Positions 17,405 to 25,284 of a stretch of 38,911 nt of DNA are shown here, piece after piece. The stretch covers positions 1 through 38,911 of the forward strand of contig JAGPMA010000021.1 of the NCBI GenBank assembly GCA_018053145.1, read 5' to 3'. A program made the position numbers and the translations under genes. Within the stretch, counting starts at the first letter, position 1. Each line of letters begins with the position of its first letter. This DNA comes from Oscillospiraceae bacterium (GTDB lineage: Bacteria; Bacillota; Clostridia; Oscillospirales; Oscillospiraceae). The notes beneath the pieces were generated by a model. It was given only the letters and a program-made list of their open reading frames with translations, searched no databases and had not been told where the DNA came from.

Positions 17405-18397
17405 CTAGAATGTTACCTCACCGGCAAAATTCGTTTCAAATATCCTTCGCACTTCGTCAAGGTCAGCGGTCTGCCCAAGCGCCCACATCAGCTTTGTAAC
17501 AGCCGCCTCGGTGGTCATGTCAAGGCTTTGGATTGCCCCCGTGGCAATAACCTTTCGTCCCACCTCGTAAAGTGAAAAATCGCTCTTTTCATAGAGGCAC
17601 TGGCTGCATACAACAACGGGAATGCCGCTGTCCACAAGGCCTTTAATCGGCGTGTAAAGGTCGCGATGAAGATAGTGAATTCCGCCAGCTCCGAAGGTTT
17701 CCAGCACCACTCCACGGTAATTCATACCCTGTAGGCAGTCAAAAACTTTCGGGTTTGTTCCCGGGATAAGCTTTAGCAGGAAAACCTCGCTGCATATTTC
17801 GTTTTTAAGCTCACATTTTTCACCTCGAGGCTGAAAGCGCTCGGTAACGAGCCTTATTCCGTCCGCAAAAAACTCTCCTCTGTTTTGCGAATTAACGCTT
17901 TCGAAGGCGTCAAAGCCCATTGTGCGAACCTTTACGGCACGGCAGCCGCGCATAAGCTTGTGGTTAAAGGCGATAGTTACGCCCTTGACGTTATGGTCGA
18001 TTGCCGCAAACGCGGTTGCAAGGTTTGACTGCGCATCGGAAAGCGGCGAGCCGATTGGTATCTGCGAGCCTGTGAATACAACTGGCTTGTCGAGATTTTG
18101 CAGCATGAAGGTAAGCATCGACGCTGTGTAGGCCATTGTATCCGTTCCGTGTGTTATTACAATGCCATCATATCTCGGCAGCGCGTCAAACACGTTTTGG
18201 GCAATGCTTTTCCACTCCTCCGGCTGGATATTCGAACTATCCAGATTGAGAATGGCTTTATATTCTATATCGTAGTACTTACCGAACTTGTCAAGCGCGC
18301 CCATAAGCTCCGGCGGCGCAGATTGAGGAACCATGCCATCCACACCGGCTTGAGATGCGATTGTTCCTCCTGTGGCAAGTATCAAAACCTTTTTCAT
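17405..18397 (-). CDS. ansA: Type I (cytoplasmic) L-asparaginase
   Basis: A 330-residue enzyme that hydrolyses asparagine to aspartate and ammonia. The first catalytic threonine lies in ATGGTIAS (T12) and the second motif is the ITHGTDTMAYTAS block. No signal peptide is present, in keeping with the cytoplasmic type. The ATG at 18397 follows TGGAG; the frame runs 20 codons further upstream without family similarity. Transcribed alone, it is the last ordinary gene before the recombinase/sigG region. Confidence 0.93.
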   Translation of the reverse strand: MKKVLILATGGTIASQAGVDGMVPQSAPPELMGALDKFGKYYDIEYKAILNLDSSNIQPEEWKSIAQNVFDALPRYDGIVITHGTDTMAYTASMLTFMLQNLDKPVVFTGSQIPIGSPLSDAQSNLATAFAAIDHNVKGVTIAFNHKLMRGCRAVKVRTMGFDAFESVNSQNRGEFFADGIRLVTERFQPRGEKCELKNEICSEVFLLKLIPGTNPKVFDCLQGMNYRGVVLETFGAGGIHYLHRDLYTPIKGLVDSGIPVVVCSQCLYEKSDFSLYEVGRKVIATGAIQSLDMTTEAAVTKLMWALGQTADLDEVRRIFETNFAGEVTF

Positions 18398-18459
18398 CGC
18401 GTTTTCTCCATTTAGTTGTATTGGGCAACTCTCCCTATAGGGTAACTCTTTCGGCAATT

Positions 18460-18488
18460 AGTTTACCACAAAAACATGTGATATTCAA
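18460..18488 (-). promoter_or_regulatory. Promoter of ansA
   Basis: On the minus strand TTGAAT (18483-18488) and TAAACT (18460-18465) are 17 bp apart, with about 65 bp to the start codon. Confidence 0.6.
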
Positions 18489-18522
18489 CACAGAAGTCCC
18501 AACACGCCTTCCCTGTCCGCTG

Positions 18523-18570
18523 CGCAGCTATCGTTTTCTTGATAGCTGCGTATTATTGTTTATTCTTTTG
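18523..18570 (+). terminator. Orphan plus-strand terminator
   Basis: A perfect 10-bp stem (18523-18532 with 18541-18550) and a T-rich tail (18551-18570) look like a plus-strand intrinsic terminator. No plus-strand gene lies upstream of it for more than 1 kb, since ansA is on the minus strand. It may be the remnant end of a displaced gene, or an attenuator before the 70-residue ORF. Confidence 0.6.
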
Positions 18571-18648
18571 TTTGTTTTTTCATTAATCGGAAATAATTAT
18601 CTATGAAGCAAGTTTTCATCTTATGTTCGATATTAACGGAGGCTCAAC

Positions 18649-18861
18649 ATGGACTATTTAAAACATGGAAAACGGAAAACCATTGGCGGCGAAGAACTGA
18701 CCTTCATCCGCTGTGACAAGGACGGAAATGTTATACCGGAGGAGGCACTTCGAAATCTGAGTATTACAAACTCAACGATAGAACGCATTGTAAGCGAGGT
18801 TGCCGTTAGAATATCCTCGGGCGGTGAATCCTCTTTTTCAGAAGGCATAATCACTGGCTGA
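18649..18861 (+). CDS. Small protein preceding the recombinase, unknown function
   Basis: A 70-residue protein with a good ribosome binding site (CGGAGG, 9 bp before the ATG). I do not recognise a domain. The N-terminal half is basic then mixed (MDYLKHGKRKTIGGEELTF), and a helical SITNSTIERIVSEVAVRIS segment follows. It reads toward the serine recombinase, 76 bp ahead of it, with two hairpins between. Its position and size would suit a recombination accessory factor, but this is inference from location only. Confidence 0.6.
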   Translation: MDYLKHGKRKTIGGEELTFIRCDKDGNVIPEEALRNLSITNSTIERIVSEVAVRISSGGESSFSEGIITG

Positions 18862-18870
18862 GCATCCGTT

Positions 18871-18923
18871 AAGCGGCACATTCGGTGCCGCTTATGTATT
18901 TTGGGGCGCATAAGCGCCATTTT
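18871..18923 (+). terminator. Tandem hairpins between the small ORF and the recombinase gene
   Basis: A perfect 9-bp stem (18871-18879 with 18885-18893) is followed by a 5-bp GC stem (18905-18909 with 18914-18918) ending in ATTTT. Together they could terminate or attenuate transcription from the small ORF into the recombinase gene. Confidence 0.45.
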
Positions 18924-18937
18924 CAAAGGGGTTACAA

Positions 18938-20344
18938 ATGGCAAAAAGCAAAATGCGCAAAATATCGCAGGAAACGGATACAATCGTAAAAATGGCGCTG
19001 TATGTCCGTGTTTCCACTGACCGTCAGGCGGAGGAAGGCTACTCCATCGAGGTTCAGACAGAACGGCTCATTGCTTTTTCTAAGACGCTCGACGGTGAGG
19101 TTTCCTATGAGCTTTATATCGACGACGGCTTTTCGGGAGCTTCTCTTGAGCGACCTGCTATTCAAAGACTTATTCTTGACGCAAAAAACAAAGTAATCAC
19201 TCACATCTGCGTCTATAAGCTGGACCGTCTCAGCCGTTCTCAGAAGGACACTCTGCACCTTATCGAGGATGTCTTTCTCCCGAATAATATTGCGTTCATC
19301 TCGATACAGGAGAGCTTCAACACCGCGACAGCTTTCGGCAGAGCTGTTGTCGGTATACTCTCCGTTTTTGCCCAGCTTGAGCGAGAAAACATCTATGAGC
19401 GCACACGCAGCGGTATGCAAAAGCGCGTGGAGGCAGGTTTTTGGCCCGGCGGCGGAGGCGTCCCCTTCGGCTATGACTATGATTTGGACAAGGGCATTTT
19501 AGTCCCGAACAACGATGCTGAAACGGTGAGACAAATTTACGAGCTTTATCTAAAGGGCTACTCCCTCCAAAATATTGCAAACATGCTCGGACTTAAATAC
19601 GAAAAGCTCGCAGCGCAAATTATGCTTCGCAAAACTAACATCGGCATAATCGAATACAACGGTGTTGAATACCGCGGACTGCATGAGCCTATTGTTGCGC
19701 CTGATATCTATGAAAAGGCTCTTGCCCTTCATGCCCAGCGCTCAGAAAAAAGACTGGTTGCCGGTGCAAAGCATCTGCTGACCGGACTTGTTTTCTGCGG
19801 GGTGTGCGGGGCAAAGCTGCGCTATCAGAAATGGGGAAATGCCGGCTACAAGCTGGTATGCTACTCTCAGCAGATTTCAAAACCTTATCTTGTCAAGGAT
19901 CCGGATTGCGACAACGAAACCGTTTGGGCAAAGGACATCGAGTTCGCCGTAATCTCCGACCTTGTGGAAATGACCGCCGAGGAAATTCTTGCCGAAAACT
20001 CCGCTTTGCCCGTTTCACTTTCGGAGACACTGAAAAAGAAGCAATCCGCACTGGAAACAAAGCTGCGAAGGCTTTATGATCTATATGCGGAGGCAGGTAA
20101 CCGAGTATTGCTTGACAGCATTAACGAGCTGACAAAGGAGATAAAAAAGCTCGGCGAGAAAATCGAAGAAGAAGAAAAACGCGGACTATGGTCGCAACGC
20201 GCTGCAGTTGCCAAAGAGCAGCTTCACAACATCAAGGAAACCTGGGCGTTCATGGATATTCAGCAACAGCGAAACCTAATTTGCTCCGTAATCGACAAAA
20301 TCACGGTAACGCACAATTCGGTTAGAATAGATTATAAATACTGA
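18938..20344 (+). CDS. Large serine recombinase next to sigG
   Basis: A 468-residue site-specific recombinase of the resolvase/invertase superfamily, large serine type, which cuts and joins DNA through a serine. The N-terminal catalytic domain carries YVRVSTDRQ (nucleophile S26), YIDDGFSGAS and CVYKLDRLSRSQKDT. After it come the recombinase domain (from about VPFGYDYD, ending near the NIGIIEYNGVEYRGLHEPI block), the zinc-ribbon domain with CGVCGAKL and later cysteines, and a coiled coil (about 365-430). Family members include the SpoIVCA recombinase of the sigK skin element. The ribosome binding site is AAAGGGG. The stop lies 71 bp before the first surviving sigG codon, so it sits exactly where an element-encoded recombinase would be at an element end. 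It appears intact. Confidence 0.93.
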   Translation: MAKSKMRKISQETDTIVKMALYVRVSTDRQAEEGYSIEVQTERLIAFSKTLDGEVSYELYIDDGFSGASLERPAIQRLILDAKNKVITHICVYKLDRLSRSQKDTLHLIEDVFLPNNIAFISIQESFNTATAFGRAVVGILSVFAQLERENIYERTRSGMQKRVEAGFWPGGGGVPFGYDYDLDKGILVPNNDAETVRQIYELYLKGYSLQNIANMLGLKYEKLAAQIMLRKTNIGIIEYNGVEYRGLHEPIVAPDIYEKALALHAQRSEKRLVAGAKHLLTGLVFCGVCGAKLRYQKWGNAGYKLVCYSQQISKPYLVKDPDCDNETVWAKDIEFAVISDLVEMTAEEILAENSALPVSLSETLKKKQSALETKLRRLYDLYAEAGNRVLLDSINELTKEIKKLGEKIEEEEKRGLWSQRAAVAKEQLHNIKETWAFMDIQQQRNLICSVIDKITVTHNSVRIDYKY

Positions 20345-20394
20345 CCGAGTGAAGTTCGCCTTCTCCCTCGGATAAAAAAGAGTTTTAATCTTCC

Positions 20395-20440
20395 CGACCA
20401 AAGACGTTCATCCCGATGATAGCGGGAGAGATAAGACGTT
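20395..20440. other. Candidate recombination junction inside sigG
   Basis: Similarity to SigG begins at about 20410 (IPMIAGEIRR); upstream in frame the sequence stops being SigG-like and reaches a stop at 20386-20388. Around the boundary lie an 8-bp direct repeat, AAGACGTT (20401-20408 and 20433-20440), and a small inverted repeat, TCCCG (20411-20415) with CGGGA (20423-20427). Short imperfect symmetry around a crossover is usual for serine-recombinase sites. The exact crossover cannot be fixed without the partner end. Confidence 0.45.
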
Positions 20441-20910
20441 TCCTTCGCGACAACAGCTCAATCCGAGTCAGCCGAAGCATGCGCGACACTGCCTATAAGG
20501 TGCTTCAAGTCAAAGAAAGACTTACGGCCGAACGCCAAAAGGAGCCGGACATTTCGGAAATTGCGAAAATTCTTGAAATTTCGAGGCAGGAGGTTTATTT
20601 TGCTCTGGACGCAATTTCGGAACCCATTTCAATATATGAGCCGGTTTTTTCTGACGGAGGCGAAAGCATCTGCGTCATGGATCAAATCGGTGATGTTAAA
20701 AACACAGACGATGCTTGGATTGAGCAGATTACCCTCTCCGCCGCGGTGTCTGCTCTGGATAAAAGGGAAAAGCGAATTCTGGCCTTACGTTTTTATGACG
20801 GAAAAACCCAGATGGAGGTCGCTACCGAGGTCGGTATTAGTCAGGCCCAAGTCTCAAGACTTGAAAAAAGCGCCATAGAGCAAATCAAAAAGAGCATTGA
20901 TGCCGGCTAG
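20416..20910 (+). CDS. sigG: Sporulation sigma factor SigG, 3' fragment (5' third missing)
   Basis: Codes for the C-terminal 164 residues of the forespore sigma factor SigG. The sequence GEIRRFLRDNSSIRVSRSMRD continues through region 3, then ALDAISEPISIYEPVFSDGG and VMDQIGDVKNTDDAWIEQ, which distinguish SigG from SigF, and ends in the region 4.2 helix-turn-helix TQMEVATEVGISQAQVSRL. The full family protein is about 260 residues. Here the first ~96 residues, including most of region 2 that binds core polymerase and the -10 box, are absent from this locus and from the rest of the window. The ATG used is an internal methionine of the VPMI motif without a clear ribosome binding site. The fragment alone should not work as a sigma factor. 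Confidence 0.9.
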   Translation: MIAGEIRRFLRDNSSIRVSRSMRDTAYKVLQVKERLTAERQKEPDISEIAKILEISRQEVYFALDAISEPISIYEPVFSDGGESICVMDQIGDVKNTDDAWIEQITLSAAVSALDKREKRILALRFYDGKTQMEVATEVGISQAQVSRLEKSAIEQIKKSIDAG

Positions 20911-20983
20911 CTTTTTTGACAAGGCTTTCACCCCTTTCATGTTTCTCTTTTCCTTAATAATTGACAATTCATTTTGTAATAGG

Positions 20984-21027
20984 ACAAACTTATCCCCCAT
21001 ATCATTTGATGTGGGGGATAAGTTTGT
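20984..21027. repeat. 20-bp hairpin between sigG and the ylmC-like gene
   Basis: The arms 20984-21003 and 21008-21027 pair almost perfectly (one G-T type mismatch) around a 4-nt loop, with a CCCCC/GGGGG centre. It lacks a T run on either strand, so it is not an ordinary intrinsic terminator. It may be an operator, an RNA processing or stability structure, or a small repeat. Confidence 0.6.
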
Positions 21028-21074
21028 AAAAACGAGCTTATCCGAAGGGCATTTGATTTATGAAAGGACGGTTC

Positions 21075-21389
21075 ATGTTTATGGAATGCCGAATCGAGGA
21101 TTTTCGTTATAAAGAGGTCGTAAACGTCTGTGACGGGCAGCGGCTCGGCTATGTCTGCGATGTTTTGATTGATATAAATACAGGTTGTGTTTTGGCGCTT
21201 ATAGTACCCGGCCGCTGCAAATTTCTTGGTCTCCTTTGGCGCGAGGAGGACTATATTCTGCCTTGGGATTGCATCAAACGAATAGGCGGCGATATCGTTT
21301 TGGTCGATATTCCCGGCGAGTATCGGCGCGGAAAACGCGAAAAAAGGCCCTGGTTCACCTGGCAGTTTGATGAAAAGCACAAAACCTGA
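21075..21389 (+). CDS. YlmC/YmxH family sporulation-associated PRC-barrel protein
   Basis: A 104-residue single-domain PRC-barrel-like protein. The start MFMECRIEDFRYKEVVNVCDGQRLGYVCDVLID follows the family pattern of an initial RIxDLxxKEVINxxDGxRLG block, and VPGRCKFLG and the YILPWDCIKRIG strand follow. The ATG at 21075 was chosen for its AAAGGACGG ribosome binding site. In clostridia a gene of this family commonly follows sigG, which fixes the identity of the sigG fragment upstream and shows that the right side of the junction is ordinary chromosome. Its molecular function is unknown; B. subtilis YmxH/YlmC are linked to sporulation. Confidence 0.87.
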   Translation: MFMECRIEDFRYKEVVNVCDGQRLGYVCDVLIDINTGCVLALIVPGRCKFLGLLWREEDYILPWDCIKRIGGDIVLVDIPGEYRRGKREKRPWFTWQFDEKHKT

Positions 21390-21550
21390 AAGCTGCCATA
21401 ATTCGTCAGTTTTTTCGCAATGTAAGTCAACTCAGGCGAAACATCCTTACATTCGCAACAATTTTAATTATTGCAATTGCCAGATTTAAGCCTTGTTGCC
21501 GCACTTTCTTTGGAAACTATACCGAATTCATTCATGAATAATAATATTTG

Positions 21551-21579
21551 TTGTATTAATGATAGTTTATCGATATAAT
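21551..21579 (+). promoter_or_regulatory. Promoter of pyc
   Basis: TTGTAT (21551-21556) and TATAAT (21574-21579) are separated by 17 bp, about 73 bp before the pyc start. The 260-bp region upstream otherwise holds no gene. Confidence 0.7.
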
Positions 21580-21652
21580 ACACTCACAAATATGCAACTT
21601 ATAAAACCAAAACTTGCAAATTCGATTCTTCAAGCAAAGAGAGGTAACGCCC

Positions 21653-24600
21653 ATGGCCGAAAGGCAGTTTAATAAGGTCCTTGTCGCAAACCGCGGCGAA
21701 ATCGCAATTCGAATTTTTCGTGCCTGCAACGAATTAAACTTGCACACGGTGGCAATGTATTCCAACGAGGATACTTTCACCCTTTTCCGCACGAAGGCCG
21801 ACGAAGCTTATCTCATCGGCGAAAACAAAAGTCCTCTTGGCGCATATTTAGATATTCCCGCTATTATCGACCTTGCTAAACGCAGGGGCGTTGACGCCAT
21901 CCACCCCGGTTACGGCTTTCTTTCGGAGAATGCCGATTTTGCCCGAGCCTGTGAGGAAGCTGGAATCAAGTTTATCGGGCCAAGCTCCGAGGTTTTGGAC
22001 AAAATGGGCGATAAGCTTAACGCAAAGGCCATTGCCATAAAATGTAATGTTCCCACCATCCCCGGCTGTACCGAGCCTCTGCGCGACGGTGACGAAGCTC
22101 TTGAAAAGGCCATAAGCTTCGGCTTCCCCGTCATTCTCAAGGCGGCGGCAGGCGGCGGCGGCCGCGGTATGCGTCTTTGCCAAACAGAAGCTGAAGTTAA
22201 GCCCTCCTTTGAGCTTGTAAAAAGCGAGGCTAAAAAGGCCTTCGGCAACGATGATATCTTTGTTGAAAAATATCTTGTTGAGCCTAAGCACATTGAGGTT
22301 CAAATTCTTGCGGACGAGAACGGACACGTTTTGCACCTCGGTGAGCGCGACTGCTCTTTGCAGCGCCGTTACCAGAAAGTCGTGGAATACGCCCCGGCCT
22401 TCTCCGTTCCGATGGAGGTTCGTGAAAGGCTGCATGCGGATGCGGTAAAAATTGCCGAGAGCGTGGGTTATACCAACGCCGGAACCATCGAGTTTCTTGT
22501 TGACAAAAGCGGAAACCACTACTTCATTGAAATGAACCCTCGTATTCAAGTTGAGCACACCGTAACCGAAATGGTTACCGGCATCGACCTTGTCCGTGCG
22601 CAAATTCTCATTGCGGAGGGCAAGCCGCTTTCAACTCCGCTTATCGGTCTTAACTCTCAGAGCGACGTCGAGTTCAACGGCTATTCAATCCAGTGCCGCG
22701 TTACGACAGAAGACCCGGCTAACAACTTTGCTCCCGATTGCGGCAAAATCTCTTCTTACAGCAACGGAGGAGGCTTTGGTGTCCGTCTCGACGGAGGCTG
22801 TGCCGGTGCCGGTGCTGTAATCTCCCCCTATTATGACTCTCTGCTTGTTAAGGTCACCTGCTGGGACAAGACCTTCGAGGGCGTGTGCCGACGCTCCCTT
22901 CGTGCAATCAACGAGGTTCATGTCCGCGGTGTTAAAACCAACATTCCCTTCGTAACGAATATTCTTCACCACCCAACCTTTCACGAGGGAAAGTGCCACA
23001 CGAAATTTATCGACGAAACTCCACTTCTCTTCGATTTAAACTTGTCGCGCGATCGCGCTACACGCGTTCTAAAATATATTGCAAACCTTCAGGTGGAAAA
23101 CCCAGATATGGACCGTCAGCAATACAATGTTCCACGCTTTCCGTCGGTTGAATATCCCAAAGCGCCCGGACTTAAGCAGATATTGGACAAAGACGGCCCC
23201 GACGCAGTTAAAAAATGGGTGCTGGACCAGAAGAAGCTGCTCATTACCGACACCACAATGCGCGACGCACACCAATCACTGCTGTCAACGCGTGTTCGTA
23301 CCCGCGACATGGCAAAGGGCGCAGACGGTATGGCAGCTATCCTTTCCGATTGTTTTTCGATAGAAATGTGGGGCGGCGCAACCTTCGATGTTGCATATCG
23401 ATATCTTCACGAGTCACCCTGGGAGCGCCTTGATATTCTTCGCAAGAAAATCCCGAACGTTCCCTTCCAGATGCTTCTGCGCGGTGCAAACGCTGTCGGC
23501 TACAAAAATTATCCCGATAACCTAATTCGAGAATTTGTAAAGGAATCCGCCAGAAGCGGAATCGACGTTTTCCGTATATTTGACTCGCTCAACTGGATAC
23601 CCGGTATGGAAGTTGCCATGGACGAGGTTTTGAAACAAAACAAAATTTGCGAAGCGACCATCTGCTACACCGGCGACATTCTCGATCCAAAACGCGATAA
23701 ATACACACTTGATTACTATGTCAAGATGGCCAAAGAGCTTGAAAAACGCGGTGCGCACATCATAGCTATAAAGGATATGTCCGGGCTTCTCAAGCCCTAT
23801 GCGGCAAAAAAGCTCGTTGCGGCTTTGAAAAACGAGGTCGGTGTTCCGATTCACCTTCACACCCACGACATCAGCGGCAATCAGGTTGCGACAATCCTCA
23901 TGGCCGCCGAAGCCGGCGTTGACATTGTTGACACCGCGATTTCCTCCATGTCCTCGCTGACAAGTCAGCCCTCCATGAACGCAGTCGTTGCGGCCTTGGA
24001 AGGAAATGAGCGAGACACAGGCCTTAAGCTCGATGAGCTTCAAAAGCTCACGGATTACTGGTCCGACGTTCGCCTGCGCTACGCAAAATTCGACGGTGGG
24101 CTTAAATCCCCCGTTACAGACATCTATAAATACGAAATACCCGGCGGTCAATACACGAATCTACAGCCTCAGGTTGAATCCCTCGGTCTAGGCTCTCGTT
24201 TCGTCGAGGTCGAGGAAATGTACTCAACCGTCAACCGGATGCTTGGCGACATAGTTAAGGTTACGCCCTCCTCAAAAATGGTTGGCGACATGGCGATATT
24301 CATGGTTCAGAACGACCTTACGCCCGAAAACATAGTTGAGCGCGGCGAAGCTCTTACCTTCCCCGATTCCGTTGTCGATTACTTCAAGGGCATGATGGGT
24401 CAGCCCGCTTGGGGCTTCCCGGAGGATATACAAAAGGTTGTCCTTAAGGGCGAAAAGCCCATTACCTGCCGTCCTGGTGAAATTTTGGAGCCCGTCGACT
24501 TCGACGCGGTACACAAGGAAATGGAACAATTCATGGATGGCGAATATGTCAACATGCGCGGTATGCTTTCCTACTGCCTGTATCCGAAGGTCTATAAGGA

Positions 24601-25081
24601 ATACCGCACACATCATAAGGAATACGGTTACCTCATGAGAATGGGCAGCCATGTGTTCTTCAATGGTATGGCGCTCGGCGAAACCAATAAAATTAACATT
24701 GAAGACGGTAAAACGCTGGTCATCAAATATCTCGGTCTGGGCGATTTGAACAGCGACGGAACCCGCAACGTTCAGTTCGAGCTCAACGGCATGCGCCGTG
24801 AGGTTGCCGTTCCCGACAAAAACGCGGTTGCCGCGGTTAAGCAGGCCGTACTTGCAAACCCCGAGGACAAGAGCCAGATTGGCGCTTCGATACCCGGTGC
24901 CGTCACAAAGGTCGAAATCAAGGTCGGCGACAAGGTCGTTGAGAATCAGGTCATCGCAGTTGTTGAGGCCATGAAGATGGAAACAAGCGTTGTCGCCCGA
25001 ATGGACGGAACAGTTGAAGAAGTTCTCGTAAAGCCCGGGCAGACCGTTGTGGCAGGTGAGCTTTTGGCAACAATAAAATAA
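21653..25081 (+). CDS. pyc: Pyruvate carboxylase
   Basis: A 1142-residue biotin enzyme that carboxylates pyruvate to oxaloacetate with ATP and bicarbonate. The single chain holds all parts: biotin carboxylase with the ATP-grasp GGGGRGM and the EMNPRIQVEHTVTE block (residues 1-450); carboxyltransferase with TMRDAHQSLLSTRVRT and DIFRIFDSLNW-type strands (about 540-830); and a C-terminal biotin carrier domain with EAMKMETS, biotinylated at about K1108. The ATG at 21653 follows AGAGAGGTAAC; an in-frame ATG at 21614 lacks one. It is transcribed alone, with a strong promoter and terminator, and feeds oxaloacetate for amino acid synthesis and reductive succinate formation. Confidence 0.98.
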   Translation: MAERQFNKVLVANRGEIAIRIFRACNELNLHTVAMYSNEDTFTLFRTKADEAYLIGENKSPLGAYLDIPAIIDLAKRRGVDAIHPGYGFLSENADFARACEEAGIKFIGPSSEVLDKMGDKLNAKAIAIKCNVPTIPGCTEPLRDGDEALEKAISFGFPVILKAAAGGGGRGMRLCQTEAEVKPSFELVKSEAKKAFGNDDIFVEKYLVEPKHIEVQILADENGHVLHLGERDCSLQRRYQKVVEYAPAFSVPMEVRERLHADAVKIAESVGYTNAGTIEFLVDKSGNHYFIEMNPRIQVEHTVTEMVTGIDLVRAQILIAEGKPLSTPLIGLNSQSDVEFNGYSIQCRVTTEDPANNFAPDCGKISSYSNGGGFGVRLDGGCAGAGAVISPYYDSLLVKVTCWDKTFEGVCRRSLRAINEVHVRGVKTNIPFVTNILHHPTFHEGKCHTKFIDETPLLFDLNLSRDRATRVLKYIANLQVENPDMDRQQYNVPRFPSVEYPKAPGLKQILDKDGPDAVKKWVLDQKKLLITDTTMRDAHQSLLSTRVRTRDMAKGADGMAAILSDCFSIEMWGGATFDVAYRYLHESPWERLDILRKKIPNVPFQMLLRGANAVGYKNYPDNLIREFVKESARSGIDVFRIFDSLNWIPGMEVAMDEVLKQNKICEATICYTGDILDPKRDKYTLDYYVKMAKELEKRGAHIIAIKDMSGLLKPYAAKKLVAALKNEVGVPIHLHTHDISGNQVATILMAAEAGVDIVDTAISSMSSLTSQPSMNAVVAALEGNERDTGLKLDELQKLTDYWSDVRLRYAKFDGGLKSPVTDIYKYEIPGGQYTNLQPQVESLGLGSRFVEVEEMYSTVNRMLGDIVKVTPSSKMVGDMAIFMVQNDLTPENIVERGEALTFPDSVVDYFKGMMGQPAWGFPEDIQKVVLKGEKPITCRPGEILEPVDFDAVHKEMEQFMDGEYVNMRGMLSYCLYPKVYKEYRTHHKEYGYLMRMGSHVFFNGMALGETNKINIEDGKTLVIKYLGLGDLNSDGTRNVQFELNGMRREVAVPDKNAVAAVKQAVLANPEDKSQIGASIPGAVTKVEIKVGDKVVENQVIAVVEAMKMETSVVARMDGTVEEVLVKPGQTVVAGELLATIK

Positions 25082-25099
25082 ACCCCTTTTTAAGTTTTA

Positions 25100-25128
25100 G
25101 GCCGGAATCTGAGGATTCCGGCCTTTTT
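25100..25128 (+). terminator. Terminator of pyc
   Basis: A perfect 10-bp GC-rich stem (25100-25109 with 25114-25123), a TGAG loop and five T lie 18 bp past the pyc stop. Confidence 0.95.
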
Positions 25129-25248
25129 GGCTTGCCCTAAAGGGCACAAGATATATGTATAGATGTTTTTCAGACCACAATCGGATAAAAATATATTCAA
25201 AAAGGCGCGGAAAAGCTTGGATAATCAAATAATATTTTGAAAAACTGC

Positions 25249-25277
25249 TTGTAAAATCACATTATGTTTGTTATAAT
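25249..25277 (+). promoter_or_regulatory. Promoter of rpsB-tsf
   Basis: TTGTAA (25249-25254) and TATAAT (25272-25277) are spaced by 17 bp. Transcription from here gives a leader of about 117 nt. Confidence 0.75.
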
Positions 25278-25284
25278 ACCAAGG

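Noticed and set aside
20416..20910. A complete short sigma factor of a new type
   Set aside because: Sequence matches SigG residue for residue from region 2.3 onward, no ribosome binding site fits the internal ATG, and core-binding region 2 is missing, so a truncated sigG is the better reading.
21848..22603. Minus-strand 251-codon frame within pyruvate carboxylase
   Set aside because: Antisense to the highly conserved biotin carboxylase domain; a product of the codon bias of pyc.
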